Assembly: GCA_963743425.1 (NCBI GenBank)
Contig: CAVUPU010000001.1
Location: forward strand, 992,001-1,056,000
DNA from: JAJVID01 sp963743425
GTDB taxonomy: Bacteria > Acidobacteriota > Blastocatellia > RBC074
Direction: 5' to 3'
DNA: 64,000 nucleotides
Part shown: positions 23,994 through 35,180 of the stretch, piece by piece
How positions within the stretch are numbered: position 1 is the stretch's first letter
How the letters are laid out: every line of letters begins with the position of its first letter
The notes under the pieces: generated by a model
What the model saw: the letters and a program-made list of their open reading frames with translations, nothing else
Database searches by the model: none
Told to the model about the DNA's origin: nothing
Translations under genes and position numbers: made by a program

Positions 23994-24812
23994 CTACTGC
24001 GCAAGGTCCTCGAAATCCTCGATGCTCGGCAATTCCGAGAGGTCTTTCAGCCCGAACTGGATCAGAAACTCTTTCGACGTGCCGTACATCATCGGGCGGC
24101 CCACGGTCTCTTTTCTGCCCTTGGTGACGATCAACCGTTTCTCGAGCAATGTCTTGACAGCCGAAGAAGAGGTGACGCCGCGGATTTCGAGGATTTCGGG
24201 GATCGTGATCGGCTGTTTGTAGGCGATCACCGCGAGCGTTTCGAGCGCAGGAAGCGAGAGCCGCGCCGAAGGGCGCGATTTCAGGTACTTGCGTATAAAC
24301 TCGTGATACTGCGGGCGCGTGGAGATTCGCCAGCCGCCCGCGATCTCGCGCGCCTCAAGTCCGCTCTCGCGCTTCTCGTAATCGGCGACCAGCTCGCCGA
24401 GCGCCCACATCACGTCTTCTTCGGGGATGTCGCCCAGAATCTTGCAAAGCTGTTTGAACGGCAGCGGCTCATCGGCGACAAAGAGCAGAGCTTCGATGAC
24501 CGGCTTCAGCTCGTCGCGCGTCGCTCTGATCTCGTCGTCGCCCGCGTCCGGATAATTCGCTGACGCCCCGTTCAGCGGTTCCGTCGCCGGTTCGGACGGC
24601 GTCGCCGACGCGATGATCCTGATCTTCTCCGGCGCATCGTCCTCAGCGCTGGATGAGAGAAACTCGTCTTCGATCAATTGATCTTCCGCCAGGATTTCGG
24701 CGAGCGCCTGCCCATCGAATCGTTCATCGGATTGGCTGTCGTCCCGCTGACCCGTGGGCGAATCTTCGGCCGGCGGGGCGGCCTCTTCATGTTCCTGGTT
24801 CTCTTCAATCAT
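23994..24812 (-). CDS. scpB: Segregation and condensation protein B
   Basis: 272 residues. The first 95 are acidic and low-complexity, longer than usual. Residues about 100-260 form the two winged-helix domains of ScpB: LKPVIEALLFVADEPLPFKQLCKIL, then WRISTRPQYHEFIRKYLKSRPSARLSLPALETLAVIAYKQPITIPEILEIRGV and RGRPMMYGTSKEFLIQFGLKDLSELP-type end. ScpB binds ScpA and the SMC hinge-head complex to compact chromosomes. It follows scpA by a 35-base gap on the same strand. Confidence 0.93.
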   Translation of the reverse strand: MIEENQEHEEAAPPAEDSPTGQRDDSQSDERFDGQALAEILAEDQLIEDEFLSSSAEDDAPEKIRIIASATPSEPATEPLNGASANYPDAGDDEIRATRDELKPVIEALLFVADEPLPFKQLCKILGDIPEEDVMWALGELVADYEKRESGLEAREIAGGWRISTRPQYHEFIRKYLKSRPSARLSLPALETLAVIAYKQPITIPEILEIRGVTSSSAVKTLLEKRLIVTKGRKETVGRPMMYGTSKEFLIQFGLKDLSELPSIEDFEDLAQ

Positions 24813-24846
24813 ATCACTGTTGTTCGACGCCCTGTGCGACCCTTCG

Positions 24847-25740
24847 CTAGGCTGTCTGTTCTTCGACGCTCTGTTCGGCAGTTGATTCCATCGTCTGTTC
24901 CCCGACGCTCTGTTCGGCAGGCTCTTCCTCGGCCGCCTGCGGCGCGTCAGCGCGACGGCTGGCGAAGATGTCGCCGAACGGCTCGCCTTGGATCAGATAG
25001 ATCTTCCACTCCTTGACCAGTTCGAGGAGGGCGAGGAAAGTGATGATCAGCTCGCGCTTCGAGCGCGAGGTCTCGAACAGCTCGCGCACATTGACCCGCT
25101 CGAGCTCTTCGAGCAGCGCTTGAATCTGCGCGAGCTTTTCGGCGATCGTCACCTCGTCGCGCGCGATCTCCATCTCGATCTGGGCTTCGGCGCGTTTGAG
25201 GACTTCGCGGAAGACGCGAAGCAGGTCGAAGACGGTGGCCGAGACCTCCGGGTTGCTGCTGTCGGTTTCGATCTGGCCGCGCGTGTAGCAGGCCGATTCG
25301 ATCTCGCCGCGCGAATAGAACATCTGCGCCGCAGACTTGAACTTCTGGTATTCGAGCAGCCGTTCGACCAGTTCCGCGCGCGGGTCTTCGCTCAGGTCTT
25401 CTTCGCCTTCGCCCTTAGGTTCGGGCGGGAGCAGCATCTTCGATTTGATGTAGATCAGCGTCGAGGCCATCACCAGAAAATCGCCCGCGACGGCGATGTC
25501 CAGCTCCTGCATCAGATCGAGATAGGCCAGGTATTGTTCGGTGATGCGCGCGATCGGGATGTCGTAGATGTCAATCTCGTCTTTTTTGATCAGGTAGAGC
25601 AGCAGATCGAGCGGCCCCTCGAAGATTTCGAGCTTGACGCGGTAAGAGTCGCGCCGCGCCTCGTCGTCCCGCTCCGGCGCTTCGGCCAATGCGAGGCCCG
25701 CGACTTGATGCTTGCTCTTGTCAGCTTGACGTTTTGCCAT
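24847..25740 (-). CDS. scpA: Segregation and condensation protein A
   Basis: 297 residues. Kleisin N-terminal signature YRVKLEIFEGPLDLLLYLIKKDEIDIYDIPIARITEQYLAYL, followed by AGDFLVMASTLIYIKSKMLLP and a C-terminal winged helix (ITFLALLELVKEWKIYLIQGEPFGDI). The last 30 residues hold an imperfect internal repeat, EQSVGEQTMESTAEQSVEEQTA, present at DNA level as a duplication. ScpA bridges SMC heads with ScpB. Between trpS and scpB in one run; trpS ends two bases downstream of its start region. Confidence 0.94.
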   Translation of the reverse strand: MAKRQADKSKHQVAGLALAEAPERDDEARRDSYRVKLEIFEGPLDLLLYLIKKDEIDIYDIPIARITEQYLAYLDLMQELDIAVAGDFLVMASTLIYIKSKMLLPPEPKGEGEEDLSEDPRAELVERLLEYQKFKSAAQMFYSRGEIESACYTRGQIETDSSNPEVSATVFDLLRVFREVLKRAEAQIEMEIARDEVTIAEKLAQIQALLEELERVNVRELFETSRSKRELIITFLALLELVKEWKIYLIQGEPFGDIFASRRADAPQAAEEEPAEQSVGEQTMESTAEQSVEEQTA

Positions 25741-25741
25741 T

Positions 25742-26728
25742 TCACACCCAGCTTATCTTCATGGCCATGCGGACTTCGCCCATCACCCGCCCCGCCTCTT
25801 CACGCGCCCGTTTAACGCCTTCCATCAGGATGTCGCGCACTTCGTCCTGACGCTCGCGGTAATAATTCAACCGCTCGGTGATCGGCGCCAGATATTCGAT
25901 CAGCGCGTCGGCCAGCGCGTTTTTGCGGTCAACGCAGCCGATGCGGGCGCTGCGGCATCCTTCGTCGAATTCGTCGGCGACCGCCGCAGGGACGAACAGG
26001 CGATGCATCTGGCAGACGTCGCAAATTTCGGGATGGCCGGGGTCCGTGCGCCTGACGCGGGTGCGGTCGGTGATCATCTGTCGAGCCTTCGCGCGGATCA
26101 CGTCGGGCGGATCGCCGAGTTCGATGGTGTTGTTGTAGCTCTTCGACATCTTGCGCCCGTCCGTGCCGATGAGCTTCGGCGTTTCGGTCAGCAGCGCTTC
26201 GGGTTCGGGGAAGACCTCGCCGTAAAAGTTGTTGAAGCGGCGGACGATCTCGCGCGTCAACTCGACATGCGCGACCTGATCCTGGCCGACCGGCACGTAG
26301 TCGGCTTTGTACATGCAGATGTCGGCCGCCTGCAGCGCCGGGTAGCCGAGAAAGGCGTAATTGCCGATGTCTTTGTCGGTGATGTTCTCACGCTGCTCCT
26401 TGTAGGTCGGCACGCGTTCGAGCCAACTCACCGGGGTGACCGCCGAAAAATAGATGTACAACTCGGCGTGTTCGGGAACGAGCGATTGGACGAAGATCGT
26501 CGTTTTATCCGGATCGAGTCCGGCGGCCAGCCAATCGGTGACTATCGCCATTGTGTATTCGTTGATCTTCGACGTGTCGGCGTAATCGCTGGTGAGCGCG
26601 TGCCAATCGGCGATGAAATGATAACTCTTGTAGATGTCCTGCAGCTTGACCCAGTTTTTAAGCGCGCCCTCGTAATTGCCGAGATGCAAACGACCCGTCG
26701 GGCGCATTCCGCTAACAATTCTTTTCAT
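25742..26728 (-). CDS. trpS: Tryptophanyl-tRNA synthetase
   Basis: 328 residues, full length for the class Ic enzyme. Nucleotide-binding HIGH-like HLGNYEGAL and KMSKS loop (GRKMSKSYNNTIEL), plus substrate-loop VPVGQDQVAHVELTREI. Charges tRNA-Trp with tryptophan using ATP. Upstream member of a trpS-scpA-scpB run on the minus strand with almost no spacing. Confidence 0.96.
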   Translation of the reverse strand: MKRIVSGMRPTGRLHLGNYEGALKNWVKLQDIYKSYHFIADWHALTSDYADTSKINEYTMAIVTDWLAAGLDPDKTTIFVQSLVPEHAELYIYFSAVTPVSWLERVPTYKEQRENITDKDIGNYAFLGYPALQAADICMYKADYVPVGQDQVAHVELTREIVRRFNNFYGEVFPEPEALLTETPKLIGTDGRKMSKSYNNTIELGDPPDVIRAKARQMITDRTRVRRTDPGHPEICDVCQMHRLFVPAAVADEFDEGCRSARIGCVDRKNALADALIEYLAPITERLNYYRERQDEVRDILMEGVKRAREEAGRVMGEVRMAMKISWV

Positions 26729-26928
26729 ATCGGATGATGACTACGCCAAGGACGGCGAAGGCTATATAAAGCTCGCCCGGGCGTGGCGATTTTGGAACAA
26801 CGAGATAAGGAATCTCCGGAGAATTCGGAAAACGCGGAACAGCGACAGAAATAATCCGCGTGTTCTGTTCGTTCCGCATGTTCCGCGTTCTCCCCTTCGT
26901 TCTGAAAAAGCCACAGCCAGCTCGCCCT

Positions 26929-27645
26929 TCAGATCAACAACATATATTCTACAAAACCCAATACCGGCCTGATGATCGCGCCGAAGACCCCAAGCACCGA
27001 AAGCGCGATCAGCAATATAAATCCGTATTGGCTCAGATTGGAGTAAGTGTCCTTCATGCTGTCCGGAAGCAGCGTGTAAAGAATGTGACTGCCATCGAGC
27101 GGCGGAATCGGTATCAGGTTGAAGACTGCCAGCGAAATGTTGGTCAACAAAAGCACGCTCACCATGGTTCCCACCGGCAGCGCCCACTCCGGCATCCCAG
27201 GCATAGGCGTGACCAGATCGAAAGGTCCTCCCGGCTGCATCTGTGCTGGCAAATAGCTCCCTGTCCCCATCATCACTCTGAGAGTGATAAAAGCAATAAC
27301 GGCAAGGATCATATTGCTGATCGGCCCTGCCGCTGAAACGGAGATGTTGGCCAGGTCTTTGTTGCGCCACCTCAACGGATTTGTCTCGACAGGTTTCGCC
27401 CAGCCAAAGAAGAAAAATCCGCCGATGCGCAAAAAACCCATTAGAGGGAAAAGAATTGTCCCGACGGGATCAATATGGGCCATCGGATTGAGAGATATTC
27501 TACCTTGCAACCGCCCTGTGTCGTCGCCAAATCGCTCCGAAGTCCACGCATGCGCCGCTTCGTGAAATGAGAGAGAGAAAAGGAAGACCACGAACCACAG
27601 GATCAAATCGCCGATGGGGACGATGAAAAGCTGACTTAAATCCAA
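26929..27645 (-). CDS. Site-2 protease family (M50) membrane metalloprotease
   Basis: I take the TTG ending at 27645 as start because an AGGAG lies eight bases upstream; the GTG at 27696 lacks a binding site. About 238 residues and several membrane helices. Zinc site HEAAHAW (FSLSFHEAAHAW), second motif PPLDGSHIL. GRISLNPMAHIDPVGTI and SAAGPISNMILA match the compact RseP-like subgroup without PDZ. It cuts proteins inside the membrane. Partner substrates are unknown; neighbouring genes give no hint. Confidence 0.88.
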   Translation of the reverse strand: MDLSQLFIVPIGDLILWFVVFLFSLSFHEAAHAWTSERFGDDTGRLQGRISLNPMAHIDPVGTILFPLMGFLRIGGFFFFGWAKPVETNPLRWRNKDLANISVSAAGPISNMILAVIAFITLRVMMGTGSYLPAQMQPGGPFDLVTPMPGMPEWALPVGTMVSVLLLTNISLAVFNLIPIPPLDGSHILYTLLPDSMKDTYSNLSQYGFILLIALSVLGVFGAIIRPVLGFVEYMLLI

Positions 27646-27735
27646 TGCGGTAACTCCTCTTGATAGATGATTGTTGAAGAACGGCCAAAGTAGCACGCGG
27701 TTTAAAGGGCTGTCAATTTGGCGGTCTTAATACCT

Positions 27736-28050
27736 TCAGTCGCGCTTAAGCAAAGCCGCCGTAGCGCGATTTAATTTCGGTTTTCCATCCATCCGCACCG
27801 CGCGCCGCACGATCTCGCGCGAAGAGACGAGCTTCGCGCCGCGCTCCAAGGCCAGGTCGTATACCCGGCCGGTCAGGTCGTAATGGGGGATTGATTTCTC
27901 TTGAAACCACTCGCGCCGGAGTCCCAGACTCCCGGCGAATTGGTGCAGCTCTTCGAGCGAGGTGTCTGAAACCAGATGGCCGCAGCGGCGACGCCAGAAA
28001 CGGACGGGGCCGCGCGCGCCGTTGTAGAAAGAATCAATCAATATGGCCAT
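27736..28050 (-). CDS. DUF4031 small protein
   Basis: 104 residues. Family signature: CGHLVSDTSLEELHQFAGSLGLRREWFQEKSIPHYDL followed by ALERGAKLVSSREIVRRAVRM. The function of DUF4031 is not established. Soluble and cytoplasmic. Close downstream of the lysine-rich protein gene (19-base gap), so it may be co-transcribed. Confidence 0.8.
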   Translation of the reverse strand: MAILIDSFYNGARGPVRFWRRRCGHLVSDTSLEELHQFAGSLGLRREWFQEKSIPHYDLTGRVYDLALERGAKLVSSREIVRRAVRMDGKPKLNRATAALLKRD

Positions 28051-28068
28051 GGATCGTTGATTGCCGCG

Positions 28069-28533
28069 CTATCGCTCTGTGGACTGCGCTTCGACTTGCA
28101 GCGCGGCGCCGGATTTAGCCGCCGGAGCCACGTCCTCGATTTGCGCGCTCTTGCGTTTTTTGCCCACGCCATTGCCGGCGGCCTTCTTCACGCCCTTTTT
28201 GTCCGGCTGCGCTTTCTTCGGCGCGTTACGAGCGACCTTCTGTTCAACCTTCTTCCCGGCTCTCTGCGCCGGCTTCTTTTCAACCCTCGTCAGAGCCTTA
28301 TCGCCTGTTTTGGCGCTGTGCGAGTTATCGAGCTTCATCTGCAACTGCGCGAGAAATTTGATGGTGCGCTGCAATTCCTTCTCGAACTTCTCTTCACCCA
28401 GTTTGCGGCGCGATTTTTTAATCACTTTCTTGACGCGCCCAACCAGCTTGCTTTTGCCTTTCGGCTCTTTGTTCTTCGGCTCTTTGTCCTTTGTCTCTTT
28501 TAGGTGAGGGGTTTTGTCCTTTGTCTTTGTCAT
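28069..28533 (-). CDS. Lysine-rich, histone-like disordered protein
   Basis: Start at Met10 (MTKTKDKTP) because gagagg sits just upstream. About 154 residues, rich in Lys and Ala, with a central helical segment (RVKKVIKKSRRKLGEEKFEKELQRTIKFLAQLQMKLD). The flanks are low-complexity (KKPAQRAGKKVEQKVARNAPKKAQP). It resembles bacterial H1-like DNA-binding proteins in composition, but no family-level match can be claimed. Compare the Lys-rich tail of the ATP-grasp protein at 12648. Confidence 0.6.
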   Translation of the reverse strand: MTKTKDKTPHLKETKDKEPKNKEPKGKSKLVGRVKKVIKKSRRKLGEEKFEKELQRTIKFLAQLQMKLDNSHSAKTGDKALTRVEKKPAQRAGKKVEQKVARNAPKKAQPDKKGVKKAAGNGVGKKRKSAQIEDVAPAAKSGAALQVEAQSTER

Positions 28534-28760
28534 TTCCGTACCTCTCAAACGCGCAATCAAGCTTGCGGTTTGCTGTTCGAAATTTCGTAAGCCACTGCCG
28601 CCGAGCGCATTTAACCCAAGCGTCTCGCGGTGTGGGGGATGTAATCTAATCTTCGATTTTGTGATTTAGGGCATCCACGCGGGGATAAGTATAAAGTAGT
28701 CGGCGTCAGGTGTCAGGAGCGGACGAGAGATTGGCTTAATGTGTGGCGCCCCCGCAAACT

Positions 28761-30018
<1,258 letters not shown>

Positions 30019-30096
30019 ATTTCGTTTGAAAAAACGGGATGACTATTAACGTCTTGTCTCAAGACTATTCCTCCTTGCTCGAAAGCATAGCGCCCT

Positions 30097-31398
30097 TCAC
30101 ATTTCGTACCGCAAAGCCTCGATAGGAGGCAGGTCAGCCGCCCGCCTCGCCGGATAAGTCGCCGCCGCAATCCCGATCAGCGCCAACACGCCGACTGCGA
30201 ACGCCGCCGTCTGCCACGTGATGATCATCCCCGAAAACCGCGCGGGCAGCGGCAGCAGGTTGACCAGCTTGCACAGCCCGACGCCGGCGCCCAATCCGAT
30301 CGTTCCGCTCATCAGCGTCAGGAGCAGCCCCTCGCTGAAGAACTGCCACTGCACGTTGCGCGAGGTCGCGCCGAGGGCTTTGCGGACGCCAATCTCTTTG
30401 GTCCGCTCCTTGACCGAGATTAGCATAATGTTCATCACGCCGATGCCGCCCAGAGCGAGCGTGATGATGCTCACCGCGATGAAGAATTCGCGCATGCTCG
30501 AAATCATCTTGTTGAAGAAGACGGTTTCGAGCGCCGTGTTCCACATCGAGAGCGCTTCGCGGTCCGTCGGGTCGAAGCCGTGGCGCGCGGCGGCGATTGA
30601 AAGGACTTCCGATTCGACCGGGCCGATCTTCTCGAAATTGATCTTGCCTTCGCGCTCGACAATACGGTTCAGCTCTTCGGCGATGTGTTCGTAAGGCGCG
30701 GCGATGATGGCCGAGACGTGATCGGGCGTGACGGCGCCGCCGATCATCGGAAAGTCCTTCCGCATCGTCTCGTAAGGCATAAACAGCCGATTGTTGTCCG
30801 CGCCGGTGTAATTCGAATCCTGCTCTTTTTTGCGCACGCGGCCGATGACGGTGTAGGGAATCCCGTTGAGTTGAATCTGCTGTCCGATGGCGTCGCGGTC
30901 GGCGAACAACTGCTTGTACATTTCGTGGCCGATGACGACGACGCGGCGGGCTTCCAGGTTGTCCTGCTCGCTGATCAATCGTCCTCGGTCGACCTCGATG
31001 GTGCGGATGTTCTGATAGATGGGCCAGACGCCGCTCATCTGAGTCGAGCTGGCGTTGAAGGCGCTCTTGGCGCTCACGCCGCCGCGCATCAACTCCGGCG
31101 TGACGTGTTCGAGCAGTTTCGCTTTCTCTTTCAACGCGTAAACGTCGCCGATCTCCAGACGGATGAGCCTGCCGGCGCGTTCGCCGCCGGCCTGCGCGCT
31201 GGTGCGCCCGTTGCGGATGATGATGATGTTTTTGCCCAGCTCCTTCAGCACGTACATATTGCCCTGCTGAAAGCCCGCGCTGAGCGCCGAGAGCAGCACG
31301 ATCGAGATTACGCCCCAGATGACGCCGAACATCGTCAGGAAGCTGCGCAGCTTGTGCGCCATCAGGTTGGACCAGGTTTGTGTAAGCAGTTCACGCAT
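30097..31398 (-). CDS. MacB/FtsX-type ABC permease
   Basis: 433 residues, intact. N-terminal membrane helix (LRSFLTMFGVIWGVISIVLLSAL), a periplasmic MacB core domain (about residues 45-285), then three helices with FtsX signature GGIGVMNIMLISVKERTKEIGVRKALGA and end ARRAADLPPIEALRYE. Members of this family pair with an ATPase and a periplasmic adaptor to expel drugs or lipoproteins. Here the adaptor gene is present upstream but damaged, and no ATPase is encoded in the cluster. Paralogous to the frameshifted permease downstream. Confidence 0.9.
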   Translation of the reverse strand: MRELLTQTWSNLMAHKLRSFLTMFGVIWGVISIVLLSALSAGFQQGNMYVLKELGKNIIIIRNGRTSAQAGGERAGRLIRLEIGDVYALKEKAKLLEHVTPELMRGGVSAKSAFNASSTQMSGVWPIYQNIRTIEVDRGRLISEQDNLEARRVVVIGHEMYKQLFADRDAIGQQIQLNGIPYTVIGRVRKKEQDSNYTGADNNRLFMPYETMRKDFPMIGGAVTPDHVSAIIAAPYEHIAEELNRIVEREGKINFEKIGPVESEVLSIAAARHGFDPTDREALSMWNTALETVFFNKMISSMREFFIAVSIITLALGGIGVMNIMLISVKERTKEIGVRKALGATSRNVQWQFFSEGLLLTLMSGTIGLGAGVGLCKLVNLLPLPARFSGMIITWQTAAFAVGVLALIGIAAATYPARRAADLPPIEALRYEM

Positions 31399-31408
31399 CG
31401 TGCGGCCA

Positions 31409-32590
31409 TCAATTGGTTGCGTTGTATGGAATGTAGTTTTCCCATCTCCAGGGCGTGTAAGTGTCTTTGATGGCGACCTCCAGCAGTTCCTTGAAAATGC
31501 TTTCGCCGTTCGAGCTGTTCGTCATCAAGATAACGCCGAGCTTCTTGTCCGGAAAACAAACGCCGTAATTCTCCCAACCGTCGTCGTGCCCTTCTTTGAA
31601 GAATGCCTTGCCGTATGGCGTGTAAAACAAACCCCAGCCCAACCCGTATGAGAGCCGAATCGCTTCGTTCTCGCCGGTCGTCTCATCCGAGGGTGTAGGG
31701 AACTGGCGTCTGGAATGAATCCGGATTTGGGGCTTGAACATGGTTTCAAATGACCGCTTCTTTAAGCCTCTGCCCTGCATCACGGTTTCAATGAAGCGCG
31801 CGTAATCCGTAATCGTCGTATCCATCGAACCGGCGGCCCGCGCCGCGCCGCGTTTCCGATGCCCCAACGGTTTTTCGTCTTCGTCGTATCCGATGGCGTG
31901 ATCATCTTCAAACCTCGCTTCCCATGTCATGCTGGTCCGCGTCATCCCGAACGGCGCGAAGATTCGCTCGCGCATCATCTGGCCGACAGATTTTCCGGTT
32001 GTCGCCTCGACGACGAACTGCAAGAGATTGATTCCTTCGCCGGAGTAACTGTACTTCGATCCGGGCGCGAACTTGATGTCGAGTTTTTCGTCAGGATTGA
32101 TCCATCGCCAGTTCGGGAATCCGGCCGTATGGCTCAGCAGCATCCTTGCGGTGATCAGCTTGTATCTTTCGTCGCCCGCCAGGTCTTTGTACTTCTCGTA
32201 TTCGGGCAGCGGTTTCTCCAGGTACTGATAAACCGGCTTATCCAACTCGATCACGCCCTCTTCGACCAGCCCCATCACGAAGTAGGCGAAGACTGCTTTC
32301 GTGAATGAGGCGCCGTACATTACCGTGCCCTCGGTCAAGGGGCGAGGCTCTTCTTTCTTGCTGAAGCCGAAACTCTTGACGTAAGCGACCTTGTTGTCGT
32401 TCAGGATCGCCACGCTCAGACCGGTGACGCGCGCCGCCTTCATCAGTTCCAAGACGGCGCGCTCGAATTCGACGGTCGAAATGGCGCTGCCGTCGAGCCG
32501 TCTGATTTGCTTCTGTTGAGCGGCCCTGGAAGGCGCCGCGATGAAGTAGAGCGCCGTGGCCAGGCTTAGGATGACGAAAGTGTTACGCAT
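31409..32590 (-). CDS. Secreted beta-lactamase-fold serine hydrolase (class C-like)
   Basis: Start at ATG 32590 (MRNTFVIL) with a purine stretch upstream; 393 residues. Signal peptide ending near SRAAQQ. Nucleophile motif S-x-x-K is SFTK in MYGASFTKAVF. Tyr motif is YSYSGEGINLLQ. HTAG follows in LLSHTAGFPNWRW, and a late GHDDGW takes the third box. This is the penicillin-binding-protein/esterase family and its substrate is unknown. It lies between the adaptor and permease genes, 16 bases after the adaptor's stop, an unusual place for such an enzyme. Confidence 0.85.
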   Translation of the reverse strand: MRNTFVILSLATALYFIAAPSRAAQQKQIRRLDGSAISTVEFERAVLELMKAARVTGLSVAILNDNKVAYVKSFGFSKKEEPRPLTEGTVMYGASFTKAVFAYFVMGLVEEGVIELDKPVYQYLEKPLPEYEKYKDLAGDERYKLITARMLLSHTAGFPNWRWINPDEKLDIKFAPGSKYSYSGEGINLLQFVVEATTGKSVGQMMRERIFAPFGMTRTSMTWEARFEDDHAIGYDEDEKPLGHRKRGAARAAGSMDTTITDYARFIETVMQGRGLKKRSFETMFKPQIRIHSRRQFPTPSDETTGENEAIRLSYGLGWGLFYTPYGKAFFKEGHDDGWENYGVCFPDKKLGVILMTNSSNGESIFKELLEVAIKDTYTPWRWENYIPYNATN

Positions 32591-32606
32591 AGATTGCCCC
32601 GGTCGT

Positions 32607-33804
32607 TTATTGCAGAACAACCTGCTGCTTCTCGCTCAACCCTTCGAGCACTTCGGTTCGCGCGCCGTTGCTGATGCCGACTTTGATGGGCTTGCGTTCG
32701 CGGCCTTTGGGCCCGCCCGGCGCCGGAATTTCAACCGAGGCGTTACGCTGATTGTCGTAAATCACGGCGCTTTCGGGGACTAGCAATACGCCCTTGTGTT
32801 CTTCCAGGACTATCTCGGCGTTCGCGGTCATATTGGCGCGCAGCAGATTGCCGGGGTTGTTGATCGAGACTTTGACCTCGAACGTCACCACGTTGTCCTT
32901 GTCCACGCCGAGCGGCGATATTTGGGAGACCTTGCCGTCGAAGGTCTTGTCCTTGAAAGTCTCGACCTTGATCCGCGAAGGCTGGCCGAGTTTGACGACG
33001 CCGATGTCGGCCTCGTCAACCTTGCCGCGCACGTAGACCTGGCTGATGTCGCCGAGCACCATGACCAGCGTCGCGGCCGCGCCCATATTCAAGATCGAAG
33101 ATACCGGTGAGCCGATCTCGACGTCGCGCGAGAGGACCATCCCGCCGATTGGCGACCGGATCGTCGCGTAATTCAATTCCTCTTCGGCGCGGTCGACCGC
33201 CGCCTGCGCCTGTGCGACCTCGGCTTTGGCCTGGGCGACTTTGGCCTCGCTTACGGTGAGCTGCGCGCGCGCGATGTTCTGTCGGTTCAACGCCAGCTCG
33301 AATGCGCTGCGCGTGTCGTCGTAAGACTGCTGGGGCAGCACGCCGTCCTTCAACAGCTTTTCAGCGCGCTCGAAATTGCGTTTGGTGAATGGCACGTCGG
33401 GGCCTTCGGCTTCGATTTTGTTTTTTTCGAGTTGCGCCTCGGCGGCCTTCAGGTTGGATTCCGCGCCGACCAGCGCGGCTTTGGCTTCGCGGACGCGGGC
33501 GGCCAGGTTCTCCTTGTCGAGTTCGGCCAGCGTCTGTCCCACCCCGACGATGTCGCCCACCCGAACCTTCAACTCTTTGATGATGCCGTTGGCCTTCGAT
33601 TTGATGTTCGACCTTGGTGATCGGCTCGATGCGGCCCGTAGCGACGACCGATCGCGCGATGTCTCCGCGTTCGACAGTGGCCAATCGCGAAGAGTCAATC
33701 TCATTCGTCGGGCGCGACATCACGACGAATCCGGTCACGCCCAATCCGGTCAGGATGATGAGCGCGCCCAATATCCACAATAGCTTGCGCGATTTCTTTT
33801 TCAT
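32607..33804 (-). pseudogene. RND/MacA-type periplasmic adaptor (membrane fusion protein) with a one-base frameshift
   Basis: N-terminal frame: MKKKSRKLLWILGALIILTGLGVTGFVV with one membrane helix, then ATGRIEPITKVE, where the frame breaks at about 33606-33610 (an extra base). Downstream frame: IKSKANGIIKELKVRVGDIVGVGQTLAELD (lipoyl/barrel-sandwich), a long coiled hairpin (LAARVREAKAALVGAESNLKAAEAQLEKNK), beta-barrel and end. The two frames together give a full-length adaptor. Encoded as it is, translation stops soon after the shift. It should link the permeases to an outer-membrane channel. Confidence 0.85.
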
Positions 33805-33907
33805 TTATGTCGACTCCGTGCTCTTCTAACTTTCGACTCCCGGTTTGATCAACGGTTGTTCCGCTCTCCGGCGTTGATCATTGTTTCGGCCAGTGAGGCA
33901 GAGATTG

Positions 33908-33990
33908 GAACCGCGGATTTTCACGGATGCGGCGGATCAACACGGATAATCCGTAAAAATCCGTAGCATCCGTGAAAATCCGCGGTTCCT
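33908..33990. repeat. 24-bp inverted repeat within an extended imperfect palindrome
   Basis: Perfect arms 33908-33931 and 33967-33990 (ggaaccgcggattttcacgg...). Complementarity extends further out to about 33876 and 34015 (tgatcattgtttcggccagtg facing cactaacaggaacc-side tggccgaaacgatgatca). It overlaps the final codons of the secreted protein at 33937. Confidence 0.92.
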
Positions 33991-34863
33991 GTTAGTGGCC
34001 GAAACGATGATCAAAGCCCGCTCTCCATACGGAGGTTTGGAAAAGGCGGTTCCGAGTTTATTTACGTTGGGTGAGTGGCGGGAGGGCGCAGAAGGTTGCT
34101 GGAAAGGTTCGATTTTCCCCAAATACGACGACTGATCGCCATATTCTTCGAGCAACAGCCGCAGACCTTCCTGAAAGGTTTCAGTCACGCTTCGCATCTC
34201 TCCCGGCGATTCAATGGGCTTTGGCCCGCTCTTCTTCTCGGTCGCGTCGCCTTGTGGCTCCTGCTCTTTCTCGGCGACATCGCCTTCTGGCTCCTGCTCT
34301 TTCTCGGTCGCGTCGCCTTCCGGTTCTTCCGCCGGTTTAGAGGATTCCGGCTCGTCATTCTTCTCAATATCAATGAGGCCTTTCAGCGCCGGCTGATTGT
34401 TGAATAACGCGATCACTTTTGGCGGGATGAGATTTTCGTCGTCCGGCTCTCGATCGTTCAGAATATCTTCGGCGGACTTGTTCAGGTTTATGACGATAAT
34501 GTGATAGACGAAGTTGTTGGTCGCAATGTAGAGACGGCGCCAATCTTCTATTGTCGCCTGCCTCAGCAAGTCGCGTTTGTACGTGATTCCAAAAGCGAAC
34601 TCGATGTCGGAGGATGAATTTGATTCTTCACCGTCACGTATCGCCTCCTGCAAGAATCGTTCGATGAAATCTCCGGCGTACATCTCGTCAATGACGTAGG
34701 AAAAATCGCCTGTCTCTTCAAGCAGTTTCATAAACAGATCGGCGGCCTCCTTCGCTTGTTTGGCCTCAGCCTGGGTCTGAGCGCGTGAGACCGACGACGG
34801 GAAGAAGAGAAGTGAATGAATGATGATAATGGTCGTTGCGATCCGTAATCCGCGCGGGGTCAT
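33937..34863 (-). CDS. Secreted protein with acidic PEGDATEKEQ repeats
   Basis: 308 residues. Signal peptide (TTIIIIHSLLFFPSSVSRAQ). A folded part about 30-165 (LFMKLLEETGDFSYVIDEMYAGDFIERFLQ) precedes three imperfect copies of EGDATEKEQEP (about 185-215), which are probably disordered. The last 20 residues (RNRGFSRMLRIFTDYPC) are encoded by the palindrome, so the gene's true end was probably captured by that repeat. Family not recognised. Confidence 0.65.
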   Translation of the reverse strand: MTPRGLRIATTIIIIHSLLFFPSSVSRAQTQAEAKQAKEAADLFMKLLEETGDFSYVIDEMYAGDFIERFLQEAIRDGEESNSSSDIEFAFGITYKRDLLRQATIEDWRRLYIATNNFVYHIIVINLNKSAEDILNDREPDDENLIPPKVIALFNNQPALKGLIDIEKNDEPESSKPAEEPEGDATEKEQEPEGDVAEKEQEPQGDATEKKSGPKPIESPGEMRSVTETFQEGLRLLLEEYGDQSSYLGKIEPFQQPSAPSRHSPNVNKLGTAFSKPPYGERALIIVSATNRNRGFSRMLRIFTDYPC

Positions 34864-35180
34864 AGAGCCTTCCTTTCCGCTGAAGAGAACTCAAGCCGAA
34901 ACAGTTGGCGACTGTATGGCAGGCATTGCGGGAACGATCCGTCACGCTTATCGAGACGCCAATGTCCGGCGCAGGATTTGGCGGACTGTTGTCGGGAGTT
35001 GGTTGCGCCCTGTGGGCGCCGCGAAGCCGAACTGAAATCGAAGACATTCGCTAAAGGCTCACGCTATTTGCCCGCCGCAGTCGCGTTAGCGCCTCTTCTC
35101 ACCGAAGAGACGTCCGAAAAGCGCTGTTTAGAGCGGCATTTCAAAAAGCTCCTCAGCAGTTGGCGTGCCAGGGCAGGGAA
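34864..35180. other. Gene-free stretch
   Basis: About 315 bases between the secreted protein start and the end of the alpha/beta-hydrolase gene. Small frames exist but none has a ribosome binding site or recognisable content. No repeat stands out. Confidence 0.4.
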